DNA from: Paratrimastix pyriformis
Lineage: Eukaryota; Preaxostyla; Paratrimastigidae
Assembly: GCA_027972325.1 (NCBI GenBank)
Contig: JAPMOS010000010.1
Coordinates: 434,001-498,000 of the forward strand
Length of the DNA stretch: 64,000 nt
Direction of reading: 5' to 3'
Shown here: positions 51,032-63,600 of the stretch, piece after piece
Numbering within the stretch: position 1 is the first letter of the stretch
Layout: each line of letters starts with the position of its first letter
Notes under the pieces: model-generated
What the model was told of the DNA's origin: nothing
Databases searched by the model: none
What the model saw: only the letters and a program-made list of their open reading frames with translations
Position numbers and translations under genes: made by a program

Positions 51032-54000
51032 ATGAAACACGAGGAGGGCTCAGGGAAGTATCCCGGGCCTCCCACAGCCAATAGTCAAGGTCTCCGGTGT
51101 CGTTTTCAGGAGAATCATCGTTTTTCCGGTTCTTCTGATTAGCTGTTGTTTTTGCTCTCGAAGTCGTTTCTTGTTCTTTTCGGCCTCTAATCTTGAATTT
51201 TCTTAGGCTCTTCAAGAAAAGGTCAAACGGATCGAAAAAGACAAGGTCTGCAATCCATCTGGTTTGCCCACATAAATCTCGCCCCAGACCGATGCGGAGT
51301 CCCTCTGTGAGACTCTCCAAAAGTCACTGGAGGAAGCGCTGGCCAAAATCAGGGAGCTCCAGAGCGTGCTGCGTCAATCGGAAACTGGTCTGGTCCTCCT
51401 CCCGGGGCGTTTGCCGCACATCAGTCTGCCCCCAGCTGTGAATACCCTGCAGAACCAGTGCAGCAACATCGAGGCCGACCTTGCCCACACCCGCGAAGAG
51501 CTGGACGCCTCCAAGCAGCGTGTATGCGAGACCGCGACCCATCTGGGGGAGGCAGAACAGCAGCTGCGCGACGCCAACCAGGCCAACCACGTCCTCCAAG
51601 TCCATTCTCCCCGCCACCCACCTCTCCCGTTTTTCGGTTCTCCTGGCGGCATTGCTCATCGCCATTTATGTGGTGGTGGTGATGATGCTCCCCCCAGGGT
51701 CGGGTCGACCTGCTGCAGCACGATCTGGACGAGTCTCAGGCCGCCCGGCGGCTGCTCGAGGAGCACAAGACCAAGGTCGGGCAGAGGCCACCCTGGGATG
51801 CCCGGAGGGAATCAGAGCCATCACGCTATCACGCGGCTTGGGGGAGTCGGGGAGTGGTGGGCCGTGTCACTGCTGATCTCCATGGCGTGTCTCCGACTGG
51901 ACCAGATCGAGGAGGCCTACCGGTTTGTGCTGCTCAGCAACGAGCAGCTAGTGGCGCGGTGCCAGCATCGGCCCAAACACGCCAAGTCGGCCAGGTCGAC
52001 ATCCAAGGTCCTGACCCGGCCCCGACATGGCACCAGAGCCTGTTCATCCGGGGGGCGATCCGGGACTCTCGCCGCCTGTGCCCAGAGCCAGGCAATCGGA
52101 CCATCTCCTTTCTTTTGTCCGCTCGCAGGATGTGACCACGACCACCTCACTGCGCGCCTCTTCGGCCAGCCGGCGCCGCTCCCAGAGCCCTGCCCTCTCC
52201 AGGACCGGAGCCGGCGCCGCGCCCGCCCAACCGGGCCTCCACAAAGGCTCGGCTTCGGGCAAGCGCCACAAGAGCCGCCGGCCACCATCGGCGGTGCGGG
52301 GCGGCCCCGAGGGGTTCGACATGGCCACCCTGCAGATGGCCCAGCAGGCGCTGCCCGTGCCCCCGCTGCCCTTCCTTCTCGCCAAGGTTGGACCACCCTC
52401 CCCGGATCAGAGGCAGCCTACAGGTGCCACGAAAGCACGGCTCATTTTCCGAATCCCTCTGCATCTGCGTGGTGGTATCCGTGCGTCCAGTCTCCAGCCC
52501 CCTCGTTCAACGTGACGGCCAGCGTCCAGACGGGCATCGCGGCTTCCAAGGCCTCCGAACCCTTCGCCCCGCTGCCCGTGCCGCCGCCCCCACCCCCTGT
52601 TCGTCCCGTGTCGCCCACCCGCCCGGCGGCCCTCCCCGGCCGGCGCGCCTCGCCCAGCCCCGCAACGGCCTCCTTCATCCCGGCGGCAACGTCACGACCA
52701 CGGTTGCAGGCTGCAGCCGAGGAGCTCCAGGTCGGCAGCCTGCTTTGTAGTCGGCGGGGGAGTGAAGACGAGGGGGTCGGTCTGACCTGCAGCGGCCTCA
52801 TACATCATCTCCCGACCCTTGGCCACTGCATTCGCCGCTTGGCCAACAGGAGCGCCAGCAGCAGCAGTTGCAGTTCCAACAGTTCCAACAGTTTCAGCAA
52901 TTCCAGCAATCGATGGCGGCCTCGTCGGCCCCCTTGGCGGGTTGGACCCCCCGGGAGGACGACCAGGACCAGGCCGTCCCACTGGCCGCCACGGCCACCC
53001 CCGGGGGCATGAGCCCGCTGGGGCTGGTCCCCTCCACGGCCTCCACGGCCCTCCCCCAACCCCCACCCTCGGCCGGCCTGGCCCCTCCTCCTCCCCCACC
53101 CACTGGCTATGTTAAGCCGCCGCCTCCCCCACCCCCCGCCCGGGCGCGGATGTACACCCCCCAGCAACCCATCCCGTCGCCCCCCTTGGAGCGCAGCGGG
53201 TCGCCCACCCGCTCGTCCCCTCCCGACCGACACCTCTCCCCGGCCAAGCGGAGCACATCCGCGGGCCGCTCGCCCGGCCACGCCAACCGGTCCCGGTCCC
53301 GCTCCCCGGGGGGCGGCCTGGCGGCCCACCACTGGGGCGAGTCCTCTCAGTGTCCCTCGTGCGACCACTCCAGGGCCCACGAGTTCACCGGTCGGTCGCT
53401 CCCGTTGCCTGCTGCTGCTGCTGCTGCTGCCTGGGCAGTGGAGGTTCATTGTGGCCTTGTTGCGCCAAAACGCCGGTCGGACTGACTGTGATGCTGGTGT
53501 ATGGGCGGATCCCATGTGTGGGGGAGCAGCCTCCATGAGCGAACCCACCTCGGCCCTCGGCCAGGCCTTTGACCGGATCATCCAAGGCATCCAGGCCGAA
53601 CTCGACGCCCTCAATCGGTCCGCCGCCTCATCCCTTCCCCATCCCCTCCTCATGTCTTCCTTCTCTCGTTCTTTGTTGTGTGCAGGCGGTACCAGGATCT
53701 GCTCGCCGAGTCGGCCGACCCCACCGCGACCCAGCACCCCGGGCAGACGGCCAAGGAGCTCAGCGCCCTCGCGGCCGACATCGAGGCCAAGGTCCGCTCC
53801 TCCTCTCGAATGCGCAGCTTGTTCGGGTTGAGTCGACCTTCCCCGGCAGTTTTGTCACCTGTCTTCTCTCTCGTCCTCTCTCTGCGAAGAGCCTACAACT
53901 GCGCGAGTTCCGCCACTACCACAAGGTGATGAGCATGCGAACGGGACCCGTCCTGGCCGATGTGGCTGGGGCCGAGAAGAAGATGAAGGTCGGGCAGCTT

Positions 54001-54080
54001 GGGTTTCTCCCGCATCTCTTCACCCGCGCTCGTAGGTGCTCAAATTGCTGCAAGACTTGCGCGAAGCATCGAGGCAATAA
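51032..54080 (+). CDS. Coiled-coil protein with Pro-rich linker and C-terminal helical domain
   Basis: Not assigned to a family. A likely first exon is MKHEEGSGKYPGPPTANSQ at 51032. Further exons read ALQEKVKRIEKDK, TDAESLCETLQKSLEEALAK, VNTLQNQCSNIEADLAHTRE, VDLLQHDLDESQAARRLLEE, IEEAYRFVLLSNEQLVARCQ, VTTTTSLRASSASRRRSQSP, then a Pro/Ser-rich linker with a QFQQFQQFQQFQQ tract (about 52868-52906). The C-terminal part holds CPSCDHSRAHEF, SALGQAFDRIIQGIQAELDA, RYQDLLAESADPTATQHPGQ, ELSALAADIEAK, LQLREFRHYHKVMSMRTGP and LLQDLREASRQ with a TAA at 54078-54080. Donors are GTCTGC, GTCTGG, GTCCAT, GTCGGG and GTCGGC. A structural cytoskeletal or centrosomal role is guessed from the long parallel-type coiled coil. 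The CxxC with downstream His could bind zinc. Confidence 0.65.
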
Positions 54081-54127
54081 TGGGCATTTTGTTGGTTTCT
54101 GTTAATTTTCTGGGAGGAGGTCGGCTG

Positions 54128-54962
54128 ATGCCCGAAGAACGCACGCAGTTTCGGTGCCGGGTGAGACCCTTTCCGTTGGTGTTTCCGTCCTAATTCGCCG
54201 CCCCTTTGCCGACGCCACCAATCCACCGCCTTCATTTGGCCCGAGCGCCCGACTCCCCCGACACTCCCCGAGGGGCGACCTACCGGGCTATCATCTAGTC
54301 TATCCCCCCCCTCCTGCAACGCAACGGCAGCTGATCCCGCATCCCTTTTCGGCGACTACGTCCTTGTGACCAAACCGCTCCCCGGCAAGCCCTGGCCGGA
54401 ATGGTGGTCCACCATGCGTCCTGGGCCACGATCTCCCAGACCGACCTGGCCCTTTTCGACCGGAACGTCCGATTGGACCCCCCCTCCGCCCGTTCATTCT
54501 CTCCTCTCACTCACCCCCCCCCCCCCCCCAACCCCCACCCAACCCCCACCCAACCCCACCCCCCCGGAACCAACACGAACTGCCCGGTCCGGCAAACGCC
54601 CGTAGTCCCCGGGTCAAAACGTCGTAATGCTCATCGTCGACAAGGTCGTGCTCGATTACTCCACGGGGCTGGGGACACCCTTCAAGAGGAAAACGATCGT
54701 GATCTCGTCCTGTCTGTGGACGCGGAGTCTTCGATATTGATTGCGCCCCACTCTGTGCCTTTCTTTGTGAAGTTGCTCTAACCAGTCCCGACGATCCTGA
54801 TGCGCTGGTTGAGGTGACCACATTAAGGCAGCCGCGGCGGGAAGGATGTATTGCGGTCCGTGTCATATTCTTTGTGGCGTTCGGCTATTCATTTTTGAAC
54901 GCAGTACAAGACCGAGACCTGACTTGTTTGACATTTCAGAGTCTGCTTCTCCGCGGGTTGTA
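54128..54962 (+). CDS. Doubtful small multi-exon gene
   Basis: Not recognised. A candidate model starts MPEERTQFRCR at 54128, then an exon ending SLFGDY at a GTCCTT donor (about 54353), TDLALFDRN ending at a GTCCGA donor (54470), SPGQNVVMLIVDK from an acceptor near 54605, and EVALTSPDDPDALVEVTTLR near 54775-54850. The joins are partly in phase, but no conserved domain confirms them. An alternative reading of the second exon (GDYVLVTKPLPGKPWPEWW) has a PWWP-like look. The exons could also belong to the following MYND gene. Confidence 0.3.
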
Positions 54963-54974
54963 ATTTCAATTTCG

Positions 54975-56374
54975 ATGGACGCCGATCTCAAGACAGAGCA
55001 CATTCCCGCCTTCCTCGCCCTCCTCCAAAGTGTCCCTGTCGACGGCAATCCTGGTCGTTTTCTCGCCAGCCTCAACAGGCCTGTTTTGCTGCCCCGGATC
55101 GATCTGAACCTTCTTTCCTCTCAGTGCGGTGACCAAAATTCATCCTGGTCTTGCCTTTGAGATTGCCGCTCAAAAGGGGACTCGCAATGGGACTGCCCTC
55201 AAGACCTGGTCCGAGAAGCGGGAGTTTTACATCAGCGCGAATGGCTCGGTTCAGATTATGGGTCTTGTGGGGGAGTTGTATTCTCTCTTGCAAAAGGCTG
55301 TCCTGCCCAATTGGAGCTTTGTTCGCTATCGCCCTGCCGATCTGCAGGCCGGTCGATATCTCCCTGGCTCTTTCCAACCCAAGTTCTCCCTCAACCTGGC
55401 CTCGACACCCTCGAAGCACATCGCCCTCACCGTCTATCTGGCCCAGTCGAAGCTCCGCCTCGGTTCGTGTTGCCCCCTCAGGACCAGCTTGCCGCTGACC
55501 CCCCCTCCCTCTCCCTCTCACCCCTCTCTCATCCCTCTCATCCCTCTCATCCCTCTCTCATCCCTCTCATCCCTCTCTCATCCCTCTCATCCCTCTCAAC
55601 AACCTCCCCTCCCCACGACCCCCCCAGGCTCGGATGGCGAATGGACCTTGGTGGCCTCGGATCGTGACTGCGCCCTGCTGTTCCCCTTCCTGGACCGGTC
55701 CCTGGGGGAGTTCGAGATGGAGAGCTACCTGGCGGGTGACGTCATCTTCCAGCCCCTCGAGCAGGCCCCCCCCGACCAGGTGCTCCTCGCCGCCGAGGCC
55801 CTGCCGACCGCCTTCCGCGACATGTCCGATGCCCTCCTCTGCCAACAGGGCCCCGAGGCGGCCCCGCTCGGACCGAACCTGCAGCTCTGCTCCCGCTGCC
55901 ACAAGGTCCCGATCCCTCCCCCCTCCCAACACACAGACACGCACGCACACCGAACGAGCCTATCGCCCGCCCTCCACAAGGGGATTCCATCACCAGCGGG
56001 TGCCGAGTGGCATTTGTGCTGCTCTCCGACCTCCGCTTTGCTTTGCATTCCCCCATTCCGCCTTTCTTTGAGACACACGCACACGCACGCACGCCTCTGA
56101 CTCGCTCCTCTGATGTGTCCACCCGGCGCTCGGCCAGGTCTTCTACTGCTCGCCCCAGTGCCAGAGGGCCCACTGGCCGACCCACAAGCCCGACTGCGCC
56201 GCCGGGCCTGCTCCCGACCCGGCTTCGGCCCAGGTCCCCGAGGCGGCTGAGGCCTCGCAGGTGCCCACCCCCGCGCCCATGGCCCCGCCCTCGACCCCCC
56301 CAACGCACCGCTGCTGCGAGTGCACCTCACCCGGGGGCTGCCCGGAAAAGGAAACGGCGCCCACGGGGAAGTGA
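54975..56374 (+). CDS. MYND-type zinc finger protein
   Basis: The start MDADLKTEHIPAFLALLQ at 54975 is favoured. Exons read GNPGRFLASLNRPVLLPRID, KIHPGLAFEIAAQKGTRNG, FYISANGSVQIMGLVGELYS, SKHIALTVYLAQSKLRL, then EWTLVASDRDCALLFPFLD, and finally LQLCSRCHK joined across an intron to VFYCSPQCQRAHWPTHKPDC. That last piece is the second half of a MYND finger (CxxC...YCxxxCQxxxWxxHxxxC); a clear first CxxC pair is not visible, only one Cys about 15 residues upstream. The C-terminus is Pro/Ala-rich with CCECTSPGGC. MYND fingers mediate protein-protein contacts; the N-terminal region is not recognised. The intron before EWTLVASDRD carries CTCATCCCTCTCATC repeats (about 55528-55598). Confidence 0.65.
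55528..55600. repeat. CATCCCTCT tandem repeat in an intron
   Basis: Imperfect tandem CATCCCTCT(CT) units, pyrimidine-rich on the sense strand of the MYND-finger gene. Confidence 0.85.
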
Positions 56375-56868
56375 GCGAGTGAGGAGGAGGAGGGGGCTGT
56401 GGGCTCGTGCCAGATTTTAAGCGTCTTTCTGAGTGTTCGGTTTTCGGGGGATCCTTTCATTTTCCCGTTGTTGTCTTTTTCCCCTCCCTCTCCTCTCCTC
56501 TCCCCCTCCCTCCCACCTCCCTCTCCCTCCCACCTCTCTCCCTCCCTCTCCCTCCCTCTGGGTTTGGCTCTTGTGTGCGCTCCTGTTGTTGCGTCTTGTG
56601 GAACACGTGTGCACGAACCGACGATGGGAGCCAGTGGTTTGGAGGAGAGAGCGGGAGGGAGGTAGTAGATTGGCCGCTGGTGGCACGAAAAACGCCAGCG
56701 GTTGCGAAACCCCGGCGGTGGACTCAACCCCCCGGCGGTGGACTCAACCGTGGACTCAACCCCCTGGCGGTGGACCCGACCCCCTGTCGTTTTTTTTTGT
56801 GGCGCAACCGATGAACCCCAAGAGAAGGAAAAACAAACGGCAAAACACTAAACGAACTGGATCGTACG
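56375..56868. other. Spacer between convergent genes with a short minisatellite
   Basis: Pyrimidine-rich CCCTCCCTCTC tract at about 56480-56560. At 56712-56785 there are about four imperfect copies of a CGGCGGTGGACTCAACCCC-like unit. No gene found. Confidence 0.6.
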
Positions 56869-57038
56869 TTACACGGTCGAGCCCAACAAGGGGGCCCGCT
56901 CCGAGGCCGGCTCGTTGATCGAGAAGGCAGAGCCCGGCGCGGGGGCCGCGGTCGGCTGTGGGCCGGTGGGCAGCTTGGGCTGGGGGCAGGGGCAAGGGGC
57001 AAGGGGATGAGTCATGAGGTTTTTGTCTGAGTGTTGGT

Positions 57039-57077
<39 letters not shown>

Positions 57078-57797
57078 GGGAGCGAATGTCAAAGAGGGTC
57101 GCGGGGTGGCCGACCTTCTTGTAGAGGTTGAGCAGGAGCGAGGAGAGCACCACGCTGACGGAGCTCAGGCTCATGGCCAGCCCGGCCAGCCAGGGGGGCA
57201 CGGCCACCCGGAGCAGCGGGTAGAAGACCCCAGTCGCAAAGGGGACCGCAAGAACTGCAGCGCAGACAAAGGGGCGGATGAGCCCACACGAGATCCACCC
57301 TTTGTCCATCATGTAACCCAAGAGGCGGACCGTTGTAGCCCAGGGCCCACACGAAGTTCCACCGAATCCGGCGGAAGGTGGTCCGCGAGAGGTCCACGGC
57401 GGTCACAATGTCCTCCAAGTTGTTGTGCACAAGGACGATGTGCTGTGGGGGGGGGGGGGGGGGGGGGGGGGCAGTCGGTAAATGAGCTGGGATATGAGGC
57501 GCCACGCATGTGGTGGTGCGGGACGTCGATGGCCACCAGGCAGTGGAAGTGGTGGGTGGGTGGTGGGATCGCGGAGTCGGTGGTTGAGACGGACCGCCGA
57601 TTGGACGGCGACGTCGGTGCCGGCCCCGATGGCGATGCCCACGTCGGCCGCGGCAGGCCACCGCGTCGTTGACGCCGTCCCCGCACATGGCCACCTTGCC
57701 GCCGTAGTTGCGCTGGATCTCCTTCAGGACGCTGGCCTTCGCCAGGGCTCAACTGGCGGGGTGGTGGTGGCGGAGGAGGAGGATGGGTAAGGTCGGT

Positions 57798-57829
<32 letters not shown>

Positions 57830-58122
57830 GCAGAGCCGTCGCATGTTGTGCGGACCTGGGCGAAGACGTTGCGTTCAACGATCCCCGCCTGGCGGGCGAT
57901 CGAGAGGGCCGTCGTGCGGGTGTCCCCGTGAGCATGGCCACCTGTAGGGTGCGAATATTGATGCTGCGTTTGGGAGGTCGCACGCCCACGGACCTCGAGG
58001 CCCATGTGGCGGAGGGCTTGGATGGTGCGCACCGCTTCGGGCCGGAGGTGGTCGCTGAGGGCGCAGACGCCAGCGAGGGCGCCATCGACGGCACAGAAGA
58101 CAACCGTCCATGCGCGATCTGT

Positions 58123-58153
<31 letters not shown>

Positions 58154-60646
58154 GGGAAGTAGGGATGCAATTTCGGGTTAGGGAGGTGCGCCTATGGAAG
58201 GTCGCCGCGACCCGGGGCCGGCACGACCTCGCAGCACAGACCCTGCCACTGGCGCACGGTCTCCGAGTCGGAGGGCGAGAGGGCGACCCCATGGCGCTCC
58301 ATCATGCGCAGGTTGCCCACCAGAACCGACCTGCCCCGGGCGAGGGTCGGATGGGAGTGAGGTCAAGCTCGCAGAATGCCGGGAGGGAGGGAGAGAGGCG
58401 AGGGTCGCATGGAGGGGTGCGCCGAATGGGGGGGCAGACAGACCGCCCCTGGACGGTGCACTGGAGGCCTTCGCCGGGGGTGTTTTGCAGGTCGGTCGGG
58501 GTGGCCACGGCCCCCAGGTCAGGGTAGCGCTGGGTGACATCCCCCACAATGGCCGTGGCGAGTGGGTGGGTGGTCCCTGGGAGACGGAAAGGGATTGGGG
58601 ACAGAGGGTGAATCAGCAATGCCGACGGGGGAGGCAGTAGAGACCGGATTCAGCCGCGGCCAGCACAACCGCAAGATCGCGATCGGTCACCCGGGCCGGA
58701 TCGGTCGCCAGGATGTGCATCACGGTCGGCTTGCCGTAGGTCAGGGTGCCTGCCCGCGCCCCCCAAAAGAGCAACAACACCAACACCAACACCAACACCA
58801 ACACCAACACCAACACCAACACCAACACCAACACCAACACCAACACCAACACCGACAACAGTGGCGGCCGATGAGCAACGCACAAAAAGACGAGAAACAA
58901 ACCCCGCCTGCCAGCCTCCCCACCCTCCCTCCTCCCCCATCCATCCATCCATCCATCCATCCATCCATCCATCCATCCATCCATCCATCCATCCATCCAT
59001 CCATCCATCCATCCATCCATCCATCCATCCATCCATCCATCCATCCATCCATCCATCCATCCATCCAGCGGACCTGTTTTGTCGAAGGCAATGGCCTTGA
59101 GGCGGAAGGCGTCCTCGAGGGCGGCTCCACTCCGGACCAGGAGCCCCAGGCGCGCCCCGACGCCGCTCCCCACCATCACCGCCGTGGGAGTGGCCAGGCC
59201 CAGGGCGCATCTGCGGGGCAGAGTTGGTGCGCGCTGATGAGGACGCTGCTCGGGGGGATTGAGGAAGACAGGTATGGGGGCGGCTGCCGACGGACGGGCA
59301 CGCGATGACCACCACCGCCGTGGCGAAGTACAGCGCGAAGAGGGCAGGCAGCGGGTGGATGTCGTGGTAGTACCAGGCGGGGAGGACACCTGAAACGCGA
59401 GGCGCCGGGAAAGACATAAGAGTTGGTGCGCTGCCAGGGTCACAGTGGTGGGCAGAGAGCCGACGGGGGCGAAGACGAAGACGGATGGAGCGAGGGAAGC
59501 GGTGTGGGGGCGCAGGGCCACCGACCTGAGAGGGACAGCGACAGCCACACGGCGAATGTCAGCAGAGCGAGGCCCACGATGACGGGCACGAAGATCCCCG
59601 CCACCCGATCGGCAAACTGCTGCACGGGCACCTGGAAAAGGGCAGACGAGCCGATGGCCGTCGTTGAAAGCCAGTCGGTGCGAGTCGCCCAAAAGGGGGG
59701 CAAAGGGGGCGAGGGAAAGAAGAGCGGAGACCTTGGTGCTCTGCGCCTGCTCGACCAGCCGGATGACTTGTTGCAGGAACTGCGCCACCAGAAAGGGGAT
59801 GGCGAGGCGAAGAGAGAGAGAGAGAGAGAGAGGAGGACGAGAGTGAGATCACCCTTCACCTTCATGCCGCGGGACAAGGACTTGCTGTTCGGGAGAGATC
59901 CAGACCGTGTCGTTGCCCACGGCCGCTGCGCGCATGACGATCAGGCCGCCCTGGTTGATGGTGCCCCCGATCAAGGCGTCCTCGGGCCCCTTCGCCACCG
60001 GCGCGGATTCACCTGCGGGGGGAAGGGGCGATGGGAGTGAGAACGGTGCCCCCTCGGAGAAGCGACGGCAGGGATTCCAGGGGCAGAGGGACGGACCGGT
60101 GACCATGCTCTCATCCACCGTGGTGGCGCCATCCAGCACAGTCCCGTCCGTCGGGACCTTGCTGCCCGGCAGGACCTGGAAGGAGGACAGGACCGCCCGG
60201 TTGATGAAGTGTCGTTCATGCCAGCACCGATATCCGAACAGGTTGCAGATCCGCCCCATGGCCCGGCTGAGACCTGGGTGGCGGACTGACCTTCAGCACG
60301 TCGCCCACTTGCACCAGCTGGGTGGCGATGGGGCACTCGGTCCCGGCGGTCGTGTCCATCAGGATGGCAGTCGACGGCTGCAGTTTGGTCAATTGACGCA
60401 GCGATTGTGAGGTCCTGGTGGCCAGTCAAGCAGACAGAGTCGTGGGAGGTTCAGGAGACCGACGAGAGTCTTGCTGGAGATGCAATGGGAGGCAGACCGA
60501 TGCTTGGCGAGGCTTTCGAACCAGCGCCCCATGAGAATGAAGGTGATCAGCATGGCGTTGGCCTCAAAAAAGTGCATCCCTGACGAGGGCAGGGCAGGGC
60601 AGGAGGAAGACACCAAACGAACAAATGCTGGTCATCCACGCCCACA

Positions 60647-60677
<31 letters not shown>

Positions 60678-63600
60678 ATACCCCCGGCTCCCACCCGTTT
60701 TCAATAGACCATGCATAGTGGGATTGACCAGGGACACGATTGCGGCGCTCATTGAGTAGGCCCAGGCGCAGGTGGTCCCCAGGGCCACCAGGACGTTCAT
60801 GTCCGATTTGCCCGTGCGGAGGGTCCGCCAGGCCTTGGCGTAGAAGGGGCCGCAGAGGACAAGCTGGCAGAAGGTCGACAGGACGGCCATGACGAGCGTG
60901 TCCACGGTCAGCCCCTAGGATCGAAGCCGAGACCAGATCCACCAATCATTGGGCTGTCCACGGCTCCCTGCAAGCAAGCAAACCGGGTGGCACCCAGGGC
61001 GGCAGACCGGCACGATGGGATAAGCGATGGCCTCCTCCCAGCCAGGCACCAGGGGGACGATCATCCCCAAGGCAAACAGAGGCACGGTGGCCACCAGCGA
61101 GAGCAGGAAAAGCAGGCGCCAGTGGCGGCTCTCGGCAAGCTGTCGGCCCCCCCACCAAACAGCCACCCAGCGGGTGAATTTCACGCAGTGAGAACTCGCC
61201 CCCATACGCCGATCCACAAGGAGGATGCACTCACGAGATCGGGTCGCGGGGCGGACCAATGTGTCGCCCTCCATGACGCTGGGGTCCGAGACGACGTCGA
61301 GCTGAGCGCCGGGTTGAGATCGCTCGATCGCCGCCTGCAGTGACCGATAGACCGCTGTGGTGAGAACGGAAGAGGAGAAAAGGTCAGCCGCATAGAAAAG
61401 GCATGATGGTTTGAACGTAAGCACCAGAGAGGACAAGCGACAGAGCTCGTAAGTGGCAGGTTCAGAAACGCGGACCGCGCACGGGGGCCACGGCCGATGT
61501 GAAGGCGACCTCGATGTAGGCCCCCTTGGACCGGACCGCAGTGATGGCCGAGCGGGCGGCGTGGTCCTCCGGCGCCAGCTGTGTTTGCCACCCCGAAGCC
61601 AAGGCAGCCGCACGGGCGGCCAAGACGGAGGCTGGACGAGAAGGGTCTGCGGGAGTGGAGTGGGGAGATGGGGGAGGAAGGTGAGCGACAAGGCAAATCC
61701 GGAAATCACTGTCATGCCAGACAGCAAACAACTCCCGAGTCTGGGGGAGTGGGATGGCGCGCGGGCCTTTGACCTGGAAGACGATTTTCTCGGTGCGCGA
61801 GTCGATGACCGAGGCGCCGTACCCGAGGGCCTTGACCGCATCGAGCAGCGCCCGAGGAACAACAGTCCCTTGGACAGAGGCCTGGACACCCCCCACACCG
61901 AAAAAGCGCCAGGATAGAGTGTGTCCATGTCAAACTGGGTGTATGGTGCGTGCGTGCGTGCGAGGGGGGGCGATATATATCGGGATGACCGCGCACCTTC
62001 TCGGCGAGCAAGTTGACGGCGACGGAGCGCACCCCAGGCACATGTCGGATGGCATCCTCCACATGGGCCACACAGGAAGCACAGGACATCCCCGTGACCC
62101 TGATGACCACAGGGCCATCGGTCGGAGCGTCGACATCGAGTGGCGATACAGCAGGGAGCGTGGCACGCGAAGCAGGAAGCGAGGGGCCGCAGGAAGCAGT
62201 GGCCCCGGTAGGAACAAGAGAAGTAACTGGAGGGGCGAGAGCCGGTGCGCCCACGGGACCGAGGGGCGTCACCTGGTCACAGTCAATGAGTGTCCAGAAT
62301 GGGCGGAGGCAGTCCGACCTGAGTGACTGTGAAATCGCCGGCCTGGAAGACGGCATCCCGACAGGCAGCCTCCGAGCAAGGCGGCTCGTGGAACCGGACG
62401 GTGGCCGTTTTCTGGTCGAAGTCCACCCGGGCCTCATCCACTACGGTCCGGGGAAGGCGGGTTGTGAGGCCACCAACAGGGGAGCAGCTCGCAGACTGCC
62501 GGCGAGTGCGGCCAGCGCCTCGCGTACCCGACGCGCACAATTGGCAGCGCACTTCATGCCGTCAATGCGCAGCTCCAGGCTCCGCTCCAGGGACGCCGAG
62601 GGTTCGGTGGTGGCCAAAGAGTGTGGCAGGACCTAAGAACACACGGTCGGTGGTCTCGCGAAGGACCGGCTGGGGGCAGACCTCGGTGACTGTGAAATCG
62701 CCCGCCTGGAAGACGGCGTCCCGACAGGCGGCTTCGGAGCAAGGCGGTTCACGGAACCGAACCATGGCGGTCTTGGTGTCGAAATCAACTTGGGCCTCCG
62801 TGACTAAGAAGAAGCGAGGGTTTGGCGACACAACTCCCAGTCTCGCCGGAGCAGACCACCGGACAGGGCGGCCAGGGCCTCCCGAACGCGCCGTGCACAA
62901 TTCGCAGCGCACATCATCCCCGAGATCTTGAGATCCAGAGCACACTCGACTCCTGAAAGTGAGGGGCCGCACGAAGTCGCGGCCTCGGTGGAAACTGGAG
63001 CGGGGGCCGGAGCACCCACAAGTCCGAGGGGCGTCACCTGGCCACGGGGAATAATGAGTTTCCATAATGCGTGGTGGCACAGTCCGACCTGAGCGACTGT
63101 GAAATCGCCGGCCTGGAAGACGGCATCCCGACAGGCAGCCTCCGAGCAAGGCGGCTCGTGGAACCGGACGGTGGCCGTTTTCTGGTCGAAGTCCACCCGG
63201 GCCTCATCCACTACGGTCCGGGGAAGGCGGGCTGTGAGGCCACCAACAGGGGAGCAGCCCACAGACTGCCGGCGAGTGCAGCCAGCGCCTCGCGTACCCG
63301 ACGGGCACAATTGGCAGCGCACTTCATGCCGTCAATGCGCATCTCCAGGCTCCGCTCCAGGGGCGACGTGACAGCGGTGGATGAAGCCGGCGACACGGTG
63401 GGTTGGGTGTGTGGCCGAACCTAGAGGCCATTAGCTCAATGGCACGGGGTGATAAACTGAACGGACCTCGGTGACTGTGAAATCGCCTGCTTGGAAGACA
63501 GCGTCCCGACAGGCGGCTTCGGAGCAAGGTGGTTCACGGAACCGGACCATGGCGGTTTTGGTGTCGAAATCAACTTGGGCCTCCGTGACTGCGAAGAAAA

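Noticed and set aside
58741-59130. Protein with repeated Trp-Met-Asp-Gly and Trp-Cys tracts
   Set aside because: Translation of the ATCC and CAACAC microsatellites in an ATP7 intron.
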